DNA of 64,000 bases, taken from contig BTRK01000003.1 of assembly GCA_036245805.1 (NCBI GenBank), positions 40,193,215 to 40,257,214 on the forward strand, written 5' to 3'. Shown here in pieces: positions 1 to 11,500 of this stretch (position 1 is the stretch's first letter; each line of letters begins with the position of its first letter). The notes beneath the pieces were generated by a model. That model was not told the origin of the DNA. It saw nothing but the letters and a program-made list of their open reading frames with translations, and made no database searches. This DNA is from Pristionchus mayeri. Taxonomy: Eukaryota; Nematoda; Chromadorea; Rhabditida; Neodiplogasteridae. The position numbers and the translations under genes were made by a program.

Positions 1-176
1 AAAATTGGGAATTTGAGTAGAAAATCATGATTAGACAAATGCAGAGCACTGTAACCAATCGATAGGCCAGTGTATCTGTAACTACTGTATCCGAGCAACA
101 TCGGTGACGATTGGTTACGTCATTTGGTGTTTATCTAACAATGGTTTTCTACTCAAATTCTCAATTTTGGACCATG
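1..176. mobile_element. Short palindromic MITE, possibly cut by the window edge
   Basis: The first 40 bases (aaaattgggaatttgagtag...) are the inverted repeat of bases about 128-167 (...ctactcaaattctcaatttt), with a non-repeated middle. No ORF is present. A related end (aaaattacgaatttgagtgg) lies at about 32635, inside another small foldback. The sequence just outside (accatgaaccccc) also recurs near 32628 and 50120, so the true terminus may extend a little further. The family is not recognised. Confidence 0.6.
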
Positions 177-289
177 AACCCCCGGTCGTTGGTGACGAGT
201 GAAACTCATGATCGCCTAGCAATGAGATTTATATATGTAATTGTAGGGTAGCACCCACTTGTTACAATAAAACAACTCCCATGTTTCTA

Positions 290-1531
290 TTGGGGTGTCC
301 GGAAAGTTCGTATAATGCTTCGGAAAAAAGTCAGTTCGCGATCAAATGCAGTGATTGCGCAATCTGTTTGTCAACAATGTATTGCATCATTCTGACGTTG
401 AGTAGTGAGAGGATTTAATCAGTCTCCTAGTTGCTACATTGATTCTTGTGATGGACTCCCATCTCTACCTCCGAGCAGTTTTACTTCATTACTACCGTCT
501 TGGCCGATCCGTGAAGGAGGCCCACTCTGCCCTGGCCCAGTCAGAAGGAGCTGACGCCCCCTCCATACCCTTCTGCTATAAGTGGTTCTCCCGCTTCAAG
601 AAAGGGGAGTTTGGTATCGATGATCAACCCCGCTCTGGACGCCCTCCCTCCCTCGATCAGCCTCTCGTTCTCCGCACACTGAAGCGCAAGCCCATGGCCA
701 GTGTGCGTGAGTTGAAGAAGGACACTGGTACTTCCAGATCAACGGTGTCCGATATCCTCCATCGATCTGGGAAGAAGCCGAAACTCCCACAAGTGATTCC
801 CCATGACCTCTCCCCCGAACAGCTGAAAAATCGTGTTCAAGTCTGTCGGGAATTACTCCATCGTAGATCCAATCTTCGATAGGTCAATTCCATCATCGCT
901 ACAGATGAGAAGTGGATCGCGTACGATAGCCCTGTGAGGAGACTGCAATGGGTGGATGCAGATGAGAAGCCCACGCCCGTCCCGAAGAAGGAAGAGCACG
1001 GAAAGAAGGAACTCCTATGCTTCTTCTTCTCAGTGCTCGGTCCCATCTACTGGGAGATCCTCGCCCCTGGCACCAGCATCAATGCCGACCTCTTCTCTGA
1101 ACAACTGGAAGATGTCGCGATCAGAGTCCCTCCCAGACTCCTGAACCAGGGCAAAATTCTTCCTCTGATGGACAATGCTCGCCCACATCGAGCGAAGATG
1201 ACCCAGAAGAAAATGGACGAGCTGAAGATCGAGAGGATTCCCCATCCACCGTATTCCCCGGATCTCTCCCCATGCGACTACCACTGCTTCCGCTCTCTCT
1301 CTGACTTCTGCAAAGGAAAGAAGTTCAAGAATCGAGATGAAGTTGTGAGGGCTTTCGTGAACTGGGCGGTCTCGAAGAAACCCGCATTTTGGAAGAGAGG
1401 AATCGAGACCCTGCCCAATCGCTGGAGGGAGGTAGTGAGAAAGCAGGGGGCATACATTGGTCACTGAGAATTGTAAAGCATTGAATAAAAAATAAAAACA
1501 AAAAATTATACGAACTTTCCGGACACCCCAA
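290..1531 (+). mobile_element. Mariner-type DNA transposon (copy 1)
   Basis: A 1,242-bp element bounded by inverted repeats of about 28 bp beginning TTGGGGTGTCCGGAAAGTTC and ending with its complement, and flanked by TA at 288-289 and 1532-1533, the target duplication of Tc1/mariner elements. Length, TIRs, target site and the encoded D,D34D transposase all agree. TIRs are nearly perfect, so the copy is fairly young, but the transposase has an internal stop. Confidence 0.95.
451..1467 (+). pseudogene. Mariner transposase, one in-frame stop
   Basis: The transposase would cut and rejoin the element's ends at TA sites in the nucleus. Reading from ATG 451 gives about 338 codons, close to the usual mariner length of about 345. 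The N-terminal helix-turn-helix half is followed by VIPHDLSPEQ (family WVPHEL-like region), then the catalytic aspartates: D of DEKW (904-906), D of DNARPH (1171-1173) and D of SPCDYH (1276-1278). Exactly 34 residues separate the last two, the mariner D,D34D signature. The only defect I see is a TAG at 880-882, between the DNA-binding and catalytic halves; the frame is otherwise continuous. An assembly or sequencing error at that base, or recent death of the copy, are both possible. Confidence 0.92.
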
Positions 1532-2104
1532 TAGGTCAACTTCCCATCGAACCATCGAATGGCACTCCGTTGCGCAAATGGTCGTTGCGCAAATGTCCGC
1601 CCCCCCCCCCCCCCCCCGCGAAACCACGTAACGAGGTCGCCACTCTAAAAAAGTTTTGTAAAATGAGACACTACTCCACGTGGGCAATTGAATAATCTAG
1701 AGAAGACAATATTCCTGGTGCAGCTGGAGAAGGCTGTCGATGGAGTGATTGGAAGGAAGAGAGATGATGAGAATATAAAGAGCATTCCACGATCCCGCGA
1801 TTCGATTGGTCATCATAGAACGAGATAGAAGATGCGGACGTGTGATCACGACCAGCGGAATTTAGAAGTGAAATGTTGACTGGTACATTCGCGCCTCGCC
1901 ATTATCTGAAACAGTGGTGACATCGTTGTAAAAGCGGTCCTGCCTCAGCTATCCCGCATCCGAAAATAGTAATTAATGTTGAGGTTTTCGTAGCTTGTTC
2001 TTCGAAATAGGACGACTCTTTACATTTTACTAGTAGCAAAGCTTAGGAAAAATGAAGCACAATAGAGTATACGGGTGTTTTACCGCCAACGTGTTTCTTC
2101 TATC
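1532..2104. other. Non-coding; poly-C tract
   Basis: Contains two tandem copies of gttgcgcaaatg (about 1569-1594) running into an 18-base poly-C tract (1600-1617). No convincing gene. An upstream short ORF, M-K-H-N-R..., overlaps the end of this stretch just before the putative exon at 2105. Confidence 0.5.
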
Positions 2105-2164
2105 ATGAGTGCTTCCGGGGAGATAGCTGCTGCACGCGATACCAGCAGCAATGCCGACTGTGAG
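2105..2164 (+). CDS. Putative first coding exon of an unknown gene
   Basis: ATG at 2105 opens MSASGEIAAARDTSSNADCE and ends directly at a strong splice donor, GAG|GTAAGT. Further exon-like segments follow: cattgcag|CTTTCACTCC... to GAAAGTG|GTGAGT (about 3567-3622, one frame reads FTPTLHSEQWELGRCNES) and aaacag|ATGTCGCAGTTC... (about 3989-4072, MSQFPVVLPEELLPYRCRYC, with a C-x2-C pair). The reading phases of these three pieces do not join cleanly, so either exons are missing or some are false. I do not recognise a family. No expression evidence is available here; treat as a hypothesis. Confidence 0.3.
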
Positions 2165-4252
2165 GTAAGTCCAAGGGCGTATTTTCTTTAATCATTACAT
2201 TATCTCGCTCTAAGATTATAATACGTAATTAAATTTGCAGATACAGTTGGATTATCCTTTCGTTATCTACAAAATTGATTTTGTCTGAAAACAACAATTT
2301 GGAAAAATTTTAGGGCGCTCGGTAATTTGGTGTTGCGGACATAACTGTAAGATGTTCGGATTATTCCGCGATAATGACTTGAAATCTTCTGATTGAATAC
2401 ATTACCCATATTTTTTTCGATTACCAGTCTAATGCGGAGATTATGCTAGTTGAAGGATCTGAATCTATTTTCGGGTAATTGTCTTTCATTATCACGATAG
2501 TGTTTGATGCACGGTACTCTTGAGATTCATGTGTCAACTATAAGTTCCCGTATTCTTCCACGAGTAATATGAGAAGAGGCTGTGATCGAATTCTAATAAT
2601 TTTTAACATGCGTTGGATGTCTCTCATATTACGATTATTTCGATGTTTCCACGAGAGTACAATGCAATCCCAGGAAAGTGGATCTAAGAATGGAAAAGGA
2701 AGAATGAAGGAGAGAGAGATCCGGTGAGGGTGGGGCATGACAGAGAGGGATTAAACTGATTTATGATAAATGGACATATATTGTTGATGCTCACGTTAGA
2801 AACGGATTTGAAAGTACCAATTATTATTGTGCAATAATCGGTGAGGGTTTCTGTATGGCCATACGCATGTGGTCTAGAAATGACTAAATGGCAGAATCAT
2901 CGATAGTAGCCTCCCTTTCCCTCTTTATGGTGTGTAAGGTGAGAGGACATTGACTACCTTTAGTTTAGACGCTCTCTTTGGGGTCAGACAGAGCACGAGA
3001 GTGGGGCAGAATATATCATCTGATGAGGAGAGTGAGATATAGAAAAATAACATAATCGATTATATCTTCAGGTGGTGGATGCTATTCTCGATTCTTGACT
3101 CTTGCTGTTTCACCTGAATCGGATGCAGTATGGGTCAGTCGTACACGAGTGAATGTATTAACAGTGAAACATGAATCACATTGGCGCTCTCACATAAATT
3201 CATCATTGTTTCAAAACAAAATATATCTCGCATTACAGCAGGAAATGAAAGCAAATTGAAATACAGTCAACAATCCACCGTATTTCTCAGAATCACCTCC
3301 AGGCCACCCTTCTCTCTCATAAAATGGCGGTGTGTGATTATCGATTTGAATTTTTTAAAATATTTTCATCACGATCTAACTCTATCTAACCGCCCGAAGA
3401 GTTATCGGTTTTATTCAGTAACAGTTTGTGAATTGTTGCTTTGCCTGCCACCAGTAAGTTTAGTGTTTCGGCGTCATATCTAATTCTAAGACAATGTAGT
3501 CATCCATTTTTTCTGCCTGGGGAATTCATAAAAATCATAATAAAGATCATACAACGATCATTGCAGCTTTCACTCCCACTTTGCATTCGGAGCAATGGGA
3601 ATTAGGCCGCTGTAACGAAAGTGGTGAGTGGATTACTTATTGATTGTTTCGCTTGGGCTATTTTCTACACCTATTCTTCAGTGTTTGCAAAATATCTGGA
3701 GATAAAGATCATTTAAATGGGATTGAAGGAAGATAGTAAATTTATTGGTGAGAGGCAAACTCAACGAATATATCTTCATCGTAGACGGGAAGTAAAGTTC
3801 TTTTATCGATGAGGCCGAATCATCGATAAAAGAGAATTGCGTGATTACCTCGCTGCTTTGGTAGTGGGGATATGGGTGGAATGTAACATGGGATTGCCTA
3901 GTGTAAAAAAATATGAAATAACGGATCTACTATAGCAGTTTTTTCTGACTCTTTTATTTTTTTGTGTTAAGAGTGTGTGTGATAAACAGATGTCGCAGTT
4001 CCCTGTCGTACTTCCGGAAGAACTGCTGCCGTATCGCTGTCGGTATTGTGGTAGGCCAAGACGTTCGGGATGAGGAGTCGTGACTTCTCACTCACTTTAA
4101 AACAATACCAAAACATTAAAGAAATTGCGAACAACGAAGATTTTGCAACTAGGAAGGTTGAAGTTGCAGCATTCCGTTATAAGCTGTAGTGAGCAAAGAG
4201 CAGTGATGGGTTCCAGAATCTAATAATGGTATAATTTGAGATCACTTTTTTG
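2165..4252. other. Mostly non-coding; possible introns and exons of the 2105 gene
   Basis: AT-rich sequence without long ORFs. Holds the two exon-like segments near 3567-3622 and 3989-4072. A small hairpin sits at 3798-3836, with arms ttcttttatcgatga / tcatcgataaaagagaa around a 7-base loop. Otherwise nothing recognised. Confidence 0.4.
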
Positions 4253-4260
4253 ATATGAAC

Positions 4261-4946
4261 TAGGGTTGGTCAAATCGAGTCGAGCCGGTCGAGGGCTCGA
4301 CCCTCAAGCTCGACTCGAGCATGGCTCGACTCGAGCCTGACTACTCGAGCCGCTCGGAAATGATGCAAACCCGATCGAGCGGCTCGACTGCGAGAGTGAA
4401 AGGTCGAGCGGCTCGACTGGCTCGACTCGGCTCGACAGGCTCGACTCGGCTCGACAAGCTCGACTCGGCTCGACAGGCTCGACTAGGCTCGACTCACCCT
4501 CAGCACAAAAGAAGCTGGTTCAATTCTGCTCGATTTAGTTATGTTTTTGCTCAATTTTTTGCATATTTTCATTCATATCTTCATCACTGTTCACCTTAAA
4601 AATAGAGAAAAAACGAAAAGTTCATAGCGGAATTGAACCCGGGTCTTGTAATTATAAGGTGCAAAATGTAACCACTTCACTACTCGTCTGCTTGTCTTGA
4701 CGCCGTTAAACGATAATGGTGAGAAGGGCGCTGAAATGACCTCATGGGATCGGGTCAGCTCGAGTCGAGCCGAGTCGAGCCGAGTCGAGCCTGGTCGAGC
4801 TAGTCGAGCCGAGTCGAGGCAGTCGAGCCGCTCGACCCTTCACTCTCGCAGTCGAGCCACTCGATCGGGTTTCGAGCCAACTCGAGCCAACATAACGTGT
4901 TTTTCGAGTACTCGAATACCGAGCTGGCTCGATTTCACCAACCCTA
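4261..4946. mobile_element. hAT-type foldback MITE A with TCGAG-repeat arms
   Basis: A 686-bp palindromic element. Its ends are TAGGGTTGGTcAAATCGAG and the inverted copy CTCGATTTcACCAACCCTA. An exact 8-bp target duplication, ATATGAAC, lies at 4253-4260 and 4947-4954. An 8-bp duplication and ends starting TAGGG fit hAT transposons; no transposase is encoded. Both arms are packed with degenerate tandem units of the type GGCTCGACTC (left about 4270-4500, right about 4755-4880). The middle carries a tRNA-like segment on the minus strand and a B-box remnant in the other arm (GGTTCAATTCT, 4517-4527). A second copy lies at 28289-29057. Confidence 0.9.
4627..4686 (-). other. tRNA-like segment inside hAT MITE A
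   Basis: On the minus strand an A-box-like tagtgaagtggttac is followed, at tRNA-like spacing, by the B-box GGGTTCAATTCC (complement at 4629-4639). Between them cttataattacaag forms a weak anticodon-arm-like stem. The T stem pairs only partly, so this is a tRNA-derived relic or Pol III promoter, not a functional tRNA. The equivalent segment is present in the second copy of the element. Confidence 0.5.
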
Positions 4947-4954
4947 ATATGAAC

Positions 4955-6550
4955 TGATTCCTCATCCTTCCAGCCCGCTCCTTCTCTCGTTCCTCATCTG
5001 ATGAGGATTGCGACCCTTGACTGTTGTTTGAGCTGCAGGTGAAAGAAAGACTGTGGACGGAGTGAGATGAATTTGCTATTTTTATTGTAACGACAACATG
5101 AGAAGAGAATCTGGATTGCTTTGATGACGAGATGGCTTCATTATTAAAGGGAGCAATACAGATAGTAAAGACACAACAGTAGGACCTCACCTCGTGTCTT
5201 ATATATTGTTGTGGTGCAAACTTCGAACAGCGACTGAAAAGACTCCATATAGCTAGCGTATCTGGTAATCCTGAAGCATCTAGTAGCCTTTTCTCAATTG
5301 TGCACTTCATATGCAGGGTGAGATAGTATTTGAGTGTTCTTTCTTAAGAGGTCTATCCGCTCTTATCTCAGTATCTCTGCTGCATCAATGATTTCTCTTC
5401 TGGACGATGATGAGCGAACAGCTGCAGAAAGGTGGAATATTTTGTTTAATCAGTGAGCGAAAGTGAGCATTTTCGTAGCAGAATGAATTCGAGAAGAAAT
5501 AACTGGGTAGCGGCCGTGTTAATCGGGGTACGCGTTAGGTAAATAATACTAGAAGCATCATAGTTTATAAAGAAACGGGGAGGGAGGTGCTTAGTACGAT
5601 GAGATTGAATTTGTAGTATCATAGTCGAGAGAACAATTACCCGAGAGTTCTGATAGTTGGGATAAGGATTGAGTGAGACGGAGAATCGCCACGTTCTGAA
5701 AACTAATTCATTCGTTCTATATTGTCTTTGTTTCTGAAATTTTTGCGCTAAATTCAACCATCGTTCTCGATCAATATCAATTTCACTGTTTGTTAGATCT
5801 AGAAATTAGCAGAAGCACATGATTACTCCTTGACGAACTTTGATCCCCAGAATCTTCAAGATGCGGTCTGAAGACATTCCAAGACATTTAGGGAGAAGCG
5901 ATTGAGAAGAACGATTATAGGACACATCAAATTAAAATAATTTATTCCAGGATCGCGGTGCACTATGGGTGCTCAATGCAAAGAGATGCCCATTTACAAA
6001 GGTGATGATTTATTTCTTATTTTACGAAAGCAGGACTGAATTAATCAAAAATGTGCGTACTTCCAAAGGAACATTGAACAGGTGAAACGGGAGACCGCCA
6101 GATGAGAAATATAATATAACACAAATTGCTTCTAGTGAACAGGTCAAAAGAGAGATAAATTGTTTTTTACCATGTTCTGTTTTCGAGGGAACTTTTCTTG
6201 ATTTTTTTTTAGGAAAAAACATAAAAAATAGTTTGTCCAGATTGATTTTCCTTTCGCAATTTCATCCAGGGATGTTTTGAGTTGCTGAAATAATTCGTAT
6301 CCAATCCACAAATCTTATTTTTGATCATCCTGATCTCGCTCTTGAACAATAAAAAAATATTTTGATGGACATTTTCAATATGTCCATTTCCCATTCTTTG
6401 GCAGCCAGACAGAGCTCTAATGACGAGATTCAAGAGAACCTTGACCTTTTTTTGTTTTTTTCTTTTCTTTGTGCTGCCGGAAATACTGAGGGGGGGGGGG
6501 CAAAATTATCAACTCTGATCAAAGTCAAAGGATGAATTCTCCTCTATCCA
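4955..6550. other. No gene recognised; dispersed repeat and poly-G
   Basis: Several short ORFs without recognisable similarity. The segment about 5610-5740 resembles 14445-14600 (shared gttctg.tagt..g.gataaggat.gagtg), so it is part of a dispersed repeat. An 11-base poly-G lies at 6490-6500. Confidence 0.4.
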
Positions 6551-6957
6551 TATTTAAAACGCGTTCTCTGTAAGAATGGGAAGGGGGTGGCACAATGCTT
6601 CAAAGTGATCGAATCGAGCTGAAACTTGGGGTGGGTAACTCTGATGGGTAGGGTACTCTTCCACCGAAATGGGAGTACGGTAGCTCAAGTTTTTGATCTA
6701 CCAAAATCGAAAAATAAATGTCAATATCGAGTGTCGTGTTATACATCATTCGAAAGAGCATCAAAAGTTATGTCTATATCTATGTTTATGTGAGGAGTTG
6801 TGCAGTTCCACGCTAATTAGAGCTAATTAAGTGCATTTCTGGACAGTTTTCCGGATGGAAGTCATTGATGTCGTCATTAGTACGGAAAATCCTTATAACC
6901 AGTAGGTCCCACTTTTAATTCTCTATCGACCTATTGAGTTCAATTTACGAATTTCGA

Positions 6958-7028
6958 GCATCAATCATGCGCTGCAGAGCATTTTCTATCACGCAATCGT
7001 CGACCAAGGTTCGAATCCTCCCCGATGC
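6958..7028 (+). other. tRNA-derived sequence, left arm
   Basis: Seventy-one bases with tRNA geometry. The acceptor ends GCATC / GATGC pair; a D arm ATGC-loop-GCAT is present; the B box GGTTCGAATCC (7008-7018) is perfect; and the loop at the anticodon position reads tcACGca. The anticodon stem does not pair and the T stem is only partly paired. It is therefore a relic of a tRNA, perhaps Arg-ACG, or the head of a tRNA-type SINE, kept as a Pol III-like promoter module. Confidence 0.55.
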
Positions 7029-8239
7029 ATAATTTTTGCTCATTTTTTTCTGCTCGTATTTGCACTTCACATGAACGTTGCAGACACTCTTGAAGGTTTA
7101 TTTAATGTTTTCTCGTTAGTTTGCTTCGAATTTCCTCTCCAGAAGACCCGGTGGATTTGCTCATTCCATAGTGTATCGCTCCCCCACACTCTTCCCTTCG
7201 CATCTATCCCCTCACCCTCCTATTCCCTCACCTTCCCAATCCCAGTCAGTGTTTTTTTTTCAGTTCCAAAAGTTGACGGCTATTCAGTCTTTCATATTCC
7301 CTGAAAAGTTTTGTTCCATCCATATTCCTTTCCGAGAACATTAGTTTCTCGGGAGAGATTTTCGTTCGAGTTCTAATCCCCTCGTCTATCCTTCTACCTG
7401 GCCGATACCTTCTTCCTCTTGAGAGTATACCCTTTGTCCACCTTCGGAAGACCATCGTCGACCGATAATTCCAGCTCCCTCACAACATTGCCCACCTCGG
7501 GAATTTATATTCGACTTTGAGCGATCCCTTCGCGTCGAGCCTTGAACTTGTGCAGTGATTTGTCTCTCATCGAGATTTTCAAGGGGAAACACTCTGATTC
7601 CTCTCGTTGACATGCACTTCCATATCCTCCAGTATTTTGAAGCATTCACTGCATGTGATTACCGGGCATGCAAAAAGACCGTCATCATCAGATGGTCGAG
7701 TCTTTCGGAGCAGATGTCCTCCAGAAATGATCTTGCTCTTCCTCCTCTGCGAAATGCCCTCCCGTTGACATTTTCCATAACGATCCTTCGTTTCCGCCAT
7801 CTACGAATGATTCGTAGGGAAAGAACACTCGTTCTCCGATCTCCATGTGGCCAGTTCTCGAAGGATCTCGAAGGATCTCGAAGGATCTCAAAGGTTGCCT
7901 TTATATGACAGCGTGCAAGTAGACAGAGCCCAAAGTCTGCGTGTAGACTTCATATCTTCTTCTCTGGGACTAACATCAGGCATGTCTGATCACGGCATAA
8001 CACAAAGTCTGCGTGTAAAGAGAAAGAATGTAAAAATAGGTACTAAGGATGACGGTACGATAGATGCGAAGGGGAAGAGAGGAGGGGGGAGCGATAGACT
8101 ACGGAATGAGCAAATCCACCGGGTCTTCTGGAGAGGAAATTCGAAGCAAACTAACGAAAAAACATTCAATAAACCTTCAAGAGTGTCTGAAACGTTCATG
8201 TGAAGTGCAAATACGAGCAGAAATAATCGGCAAAAGAAT

Positions 8240-8311
8240 GCATCGGGGAGGATTCGAACCCTGGTCGACGATTGCGTAATAGAAAATGCTCTTGCAGCGC
8301 ATGATTGATGC
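8240..8311 (-). other. tRNA-derived sequence, right arm (inverted)
   Basis: The mirror copy of 6958-7028, reading on the minus strand. The acceptor GCATC/GATGC, the D arm ATGC/GCAT and the B box GGTTCGAATCC are all retained, and the anticodon loop is ttACGca. The two copies differ by a few substitutions and one base in the D loop. The two promoters face each other across the element. Confidence 0.55.
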
Positions 8312-8712
8312 TCGAAATTCGTAAATTGAACTCAATAGGTCGATAGAGAATTAAAAGTGGGACCTACTGGTTATAAGGATTTTCCGTACTAATGACGACA
8401 TCAATGACTTCCATCCGGAAAACTGTCCAGAAATGCACTTAATTAGCTCTAATTAGCGTGGAACTGCACAACTCCTCACATAAACATAGATATAGACATA
8501 ACTTTTGATGCTCTTTCGAATGATGTATAACACGTCACTCGATATTGACATTTATTTTTCGATTTTGGTAGATCAAAAATTTGAGCTACCGTACTCCCAT
8601 TGCGGTGGAAGAGTACCCTACCCATCAGAGTTACCCAACCGAAGTTTCAGCTCGATTCGACCACTTTGAAGCATTGTGCCACCCCCTCCGTTCTTACAGA
8701 GAATGCATTTAA

Positions 8713-9734
8713 AAAAAAATTCACCAAAGAAGTGAAACAATTTATCTCAGAAAATCGAACTAGAAGATTGTGAGGTGCAATTATGATTCTTTTAAAAATT
8801 ATGATTCTGAATTATTTAGAATTGGAACACTTCTAGATTCGAACTACGTGCAAGTTAGAGCATCATCCGGCTGGTGGATTGCGCGTCTCAGCTACGACTG
8901 ATAAGACCTCGAACTCGTTCAAACCAATGATCCTGTGGCACTATGTCGATGGAATAAAATATTCACAAAAATTTCTTTCAATGGATAACCCACCAGACTT
9001 TACCTAACGATCGTATTGGAAAATATAGGATTAATGTTGCGACGCAAATTACTCCCCCTCTCCTATCTCTTTCTGCACGTTATCGCTTTTCTCGAACACA
9101 ACAACGTTGACGTTTCTCAGAACTACGAAGCGGAGAATCGCCGGGCAACTTTCTAGATTTGTTTTCATTGCCTCTCAACAATAATTCATCGATATTTATA
9201 CCGAACCATCGTAGGCTGTCCAAGCTAAATCACTAAGTCACTAAGTCTAGAATCGGCTATTACGAAAAGAAATTTATGCCCACAGCGCAATGCAGAGATC
9301 ATCACTTCTTTTTCATTTTCTAAAGCTTACGAGGAATGGTGGCAACTCAAAATTTCCTTGTTCTCTCCACTTTCGGTTAAATTTTGAATGTTATGGTTGG
9401 CTTTCTAAAATATATAACACCAATATTCTCTATCAAACAAAACGATAGAGAGCGTAAAACGAGTAAAACCTCAAGTAATTTTCAATTCAGATCCCCCTCG
9501 TTGATCGGCTCTTCTCTCTGAAAATCACCACGATGGCTAGAGGAGCAGTCTTTCTATAGCTGAGTCATTTTATTTTTCAAGATCTGGACGATTAGCAAAA
9601 CATGGAAGAATCGTCATATAATTGAATCTATTTTGGATTGAGAAAATTAGGTTTGATTTGTGAAACTTCATTAGGACGCAATGGACACCACGCAATCGAG
9701 AATGGCTGAGACGCAGTGTTATGCGCGAATTGAA
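8713..9734. other. Left-arm non-coding sequence with a dispersed module
   Basis: Contains, on the minus strand at about 8870-8985, a copy of the module that on its own strand reads gaacgagttcgaggt..tatcagtc, also found at 23100, 27820, 40810 and 63560. No ORF of note. The same stretch is mirrored at about 22400-23330. Confidence 0.5.
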
Positions 9735-9943
9735 AAATATTTTGCATATCTCCCCCTCTAGGGGTCTCTAAGTACAATCCTTCCCTCTCTTTATCTGCGC
9801 TCTCTTCGCCCCAGCGTACTTTCTCACCCCTCCCTTCCTCTTCCAATATCTCTCACTCATCTCCCCAGCGCGTCTCTTTCCCTCCCCCAACCAGCCTTGT
9901 CTCGTCTGACTCCAATAATCACTCTCGTTCAAATAAATGCTCT

Positions 9944-10530
9944 TTGATTAATTGTCGCTATGTGCTTTCTAAGATCCACACTCTAGAACAGTATGCTCTC
10001 TCTTCAGACCTTTCCATCCTGAACCTAACTGAAACCTGGGCTTCTCCCCTAACTTTAACTGACGCGATGATTTCTTTTGACCGATACGTAGTATACATAT
10101 CCGATCGAGATCTTTCCACACCAGATGGAGGAGTCGCCATTCTTATTGATAGCACGCTCCCTTCTTCCTTGATCTCATCCCGATCCTTTTCTGCTTAATG
10201 TCAACTAGTTTCTTGCCAGGTCACCCTCACTCCCCACATCTCCCTAATCTTTATTTGTGTCTACCGTAGCCCGTCGTGTAGTATTGAGTCCTTTAACGAG
10301 TGTCTAGAGTATATCTATGATCTGAACTGTTCTCATCTCTCCCCCCATTATCCTAGTTGGTGACTTTAACTGTAAGGAAGTCGATTGGTCTTCTCTCTCC
10401 TTCTCATCGACCAGTCCTCACTCCCATTCCCTCCTCTCTTTCTCCCAGTCATTTCCTCTCTACCAACTTGTCTCATCACCCACTCGAAATCTGAATACTC
10501 TAGATCTTGTCTTTACTTCACATGTTCTTC
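9944..10530 (+). pseudogene. LINE1 apurinic-type endonuclease (left copy)
   Basis: Encodes the nuclease that nicks target DNA to start target-primed reverse transcription. The start matches the family pattern (NCRYVLSKIHTLEQ ... ILNLTETW), followed by GGVAILIDSTLP. A stop TAA interrupts at about 10196, then CQVTLTPHISLIFICVYRSP continues in the same frame. A frameshift near 10340 leads to the metal-binding motif VGDFNCKEVDW and the C-terminal NTLDLVFTS. Stop plus frameshift make it non-functional. The mirror copy (21540-22104) shares the same lesions but has S for G in the GDFN motif. Confidence 0.8.
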
Positions 10531-10536
10531 TAGTTA

Positions 10537-11500
10537 ATGATTGTGTTGTTTTACCCCCCCCCCTCCCCACTCCCATCTCTATATCATTCCATTATCCACT
10601 TCTCCCTTCCCATCTCTTTTCCTTCCCCCATGCACCCACCCCGTAGAGATTACAGTCGAGTCGATTGGAGTGCGATCTGCTCTGAATCTGTTGACTGGAC
10701 CTCTCTACTATCCTCCTCGTCCGATCCCGATTCTCTCTACTCTAGTTTCCTCGAGATTGTTCATTCTATCATTGACAGCTTGGTGCCACTTCGTTCTTTA
10801 AATCGAAAGCGTATGCGATTCTCCTCTTGCTCTATTCGCCTTTTATGTAAATGTAGGAAGTCATACAGGAGACGATCCTTCACTGACTATTTCTCGACCT
10901 GTCGCTCACTTAAACAATCGATTAAGCACACCGCTAGGGGTAGAGAAAACCGTCTGGTAAAATCAAACAACCTCAAAGCTTTCTGCTCTTATGCAAGTAC
11001 ACGAATTAAAGATCAATCCGATACTATCCCTACACTAGTCTCTCCCGACGGTTCTCTCTGTGTTTCTGACATATCTAAGGCGTGTGAACTAGCTCGACAT
11101 TTCACTGCTTCGTATAATAGCTCCTCTCTGCCTGTCCCTTCCTCTTGCACTCTTTCGTCCCCCACATCTATTGATTACGTCGACATTTCCCCTCTCCTCG
11201 TAGCGAAGTTTCTCTCTCGTCTCCCACCCCGCTCATCCACTTCTCCCGATCACATCCCCTACATCTTCCTTAAACGTACTGCCCCACATATTAGTATCCC
11301 TCTCTCCATCTTGTTCAATAGATTCTTACTCCATGGCACTTCTCCCCATTTGGAAAACTGCCAAAGTCAAGGCAATCTATAAGCGCAAAGGACCCAAAAA
11401 TTCTGCCACCTCTTATCGACCCATCTCACTCACTTGCTCATCGTCCAAAGTTATGGAAAGAATCGTAGGCGAGACTCTTTGGAATTACCTTTCGTCTACC
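10537..11500 (+). pseudogene. LINE1 linker and start of reverse transcriptase (left copy)
   Basis: The 281-codon frame covers the linker between endonuclease and reverse transcriptase (SLVPLRSLNRKRMRFSSC, later STSPDHIPYIFLKR), which is typical of CR1/Jockey LINEs. A frameshift near 11340 moves into MALLPIWKTAKVKAIYKRKG...SYRPISLTC, the first reverse-transcriptase motifs. It then stops at the deletion. A C10 run at 10554-10563 lies near the start and is 18 G long in the mirror copy. It is not functional. Confidence 0.82.

Larger units (their letters stand above)
6551..8712. repeat. 2.15-kb foldback element with tRNA-like arms
   Basis: Left arm about 6561-7213 is the inverted repeat of about 8055-8706. 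Both ends read ATTCTCTGTAAGAAyGG followed by GGGGGTGGCACAATGCTTC. Similarity is high along the arms with scattered substitutions and small indels. The 840-bp middle is not repeated; it holds short overlapping ORFs, one on the minus strand with a Cys-rich stretch (CPVITCSECFKILEDMEVH, about 7640-7700), and a triple tandem aaggatctcg at about 7858-7890. No transposase is seen. Its right end overlaps the left end of the giant inverted repeat by about 18 bp. Confidence 0.85.

Noticed and set aside
4320..4500. 92-codon ORF rich in ARL/GSTR repeats
   Set aside because: It is a translation of the TCGAG-type tandem array in the hAT MITE; the periodicity comes from DNA, not protein.
9628..9846. 72-codon minus-strand ORF, identical at 22202-22420 on the plus strand
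   Set aside because: It is antisense to the pyrimidine-rich LINE1 5' region; the sequence is low-complexity (Glu/Gly/Arg) as expected from purine-rich DNA.
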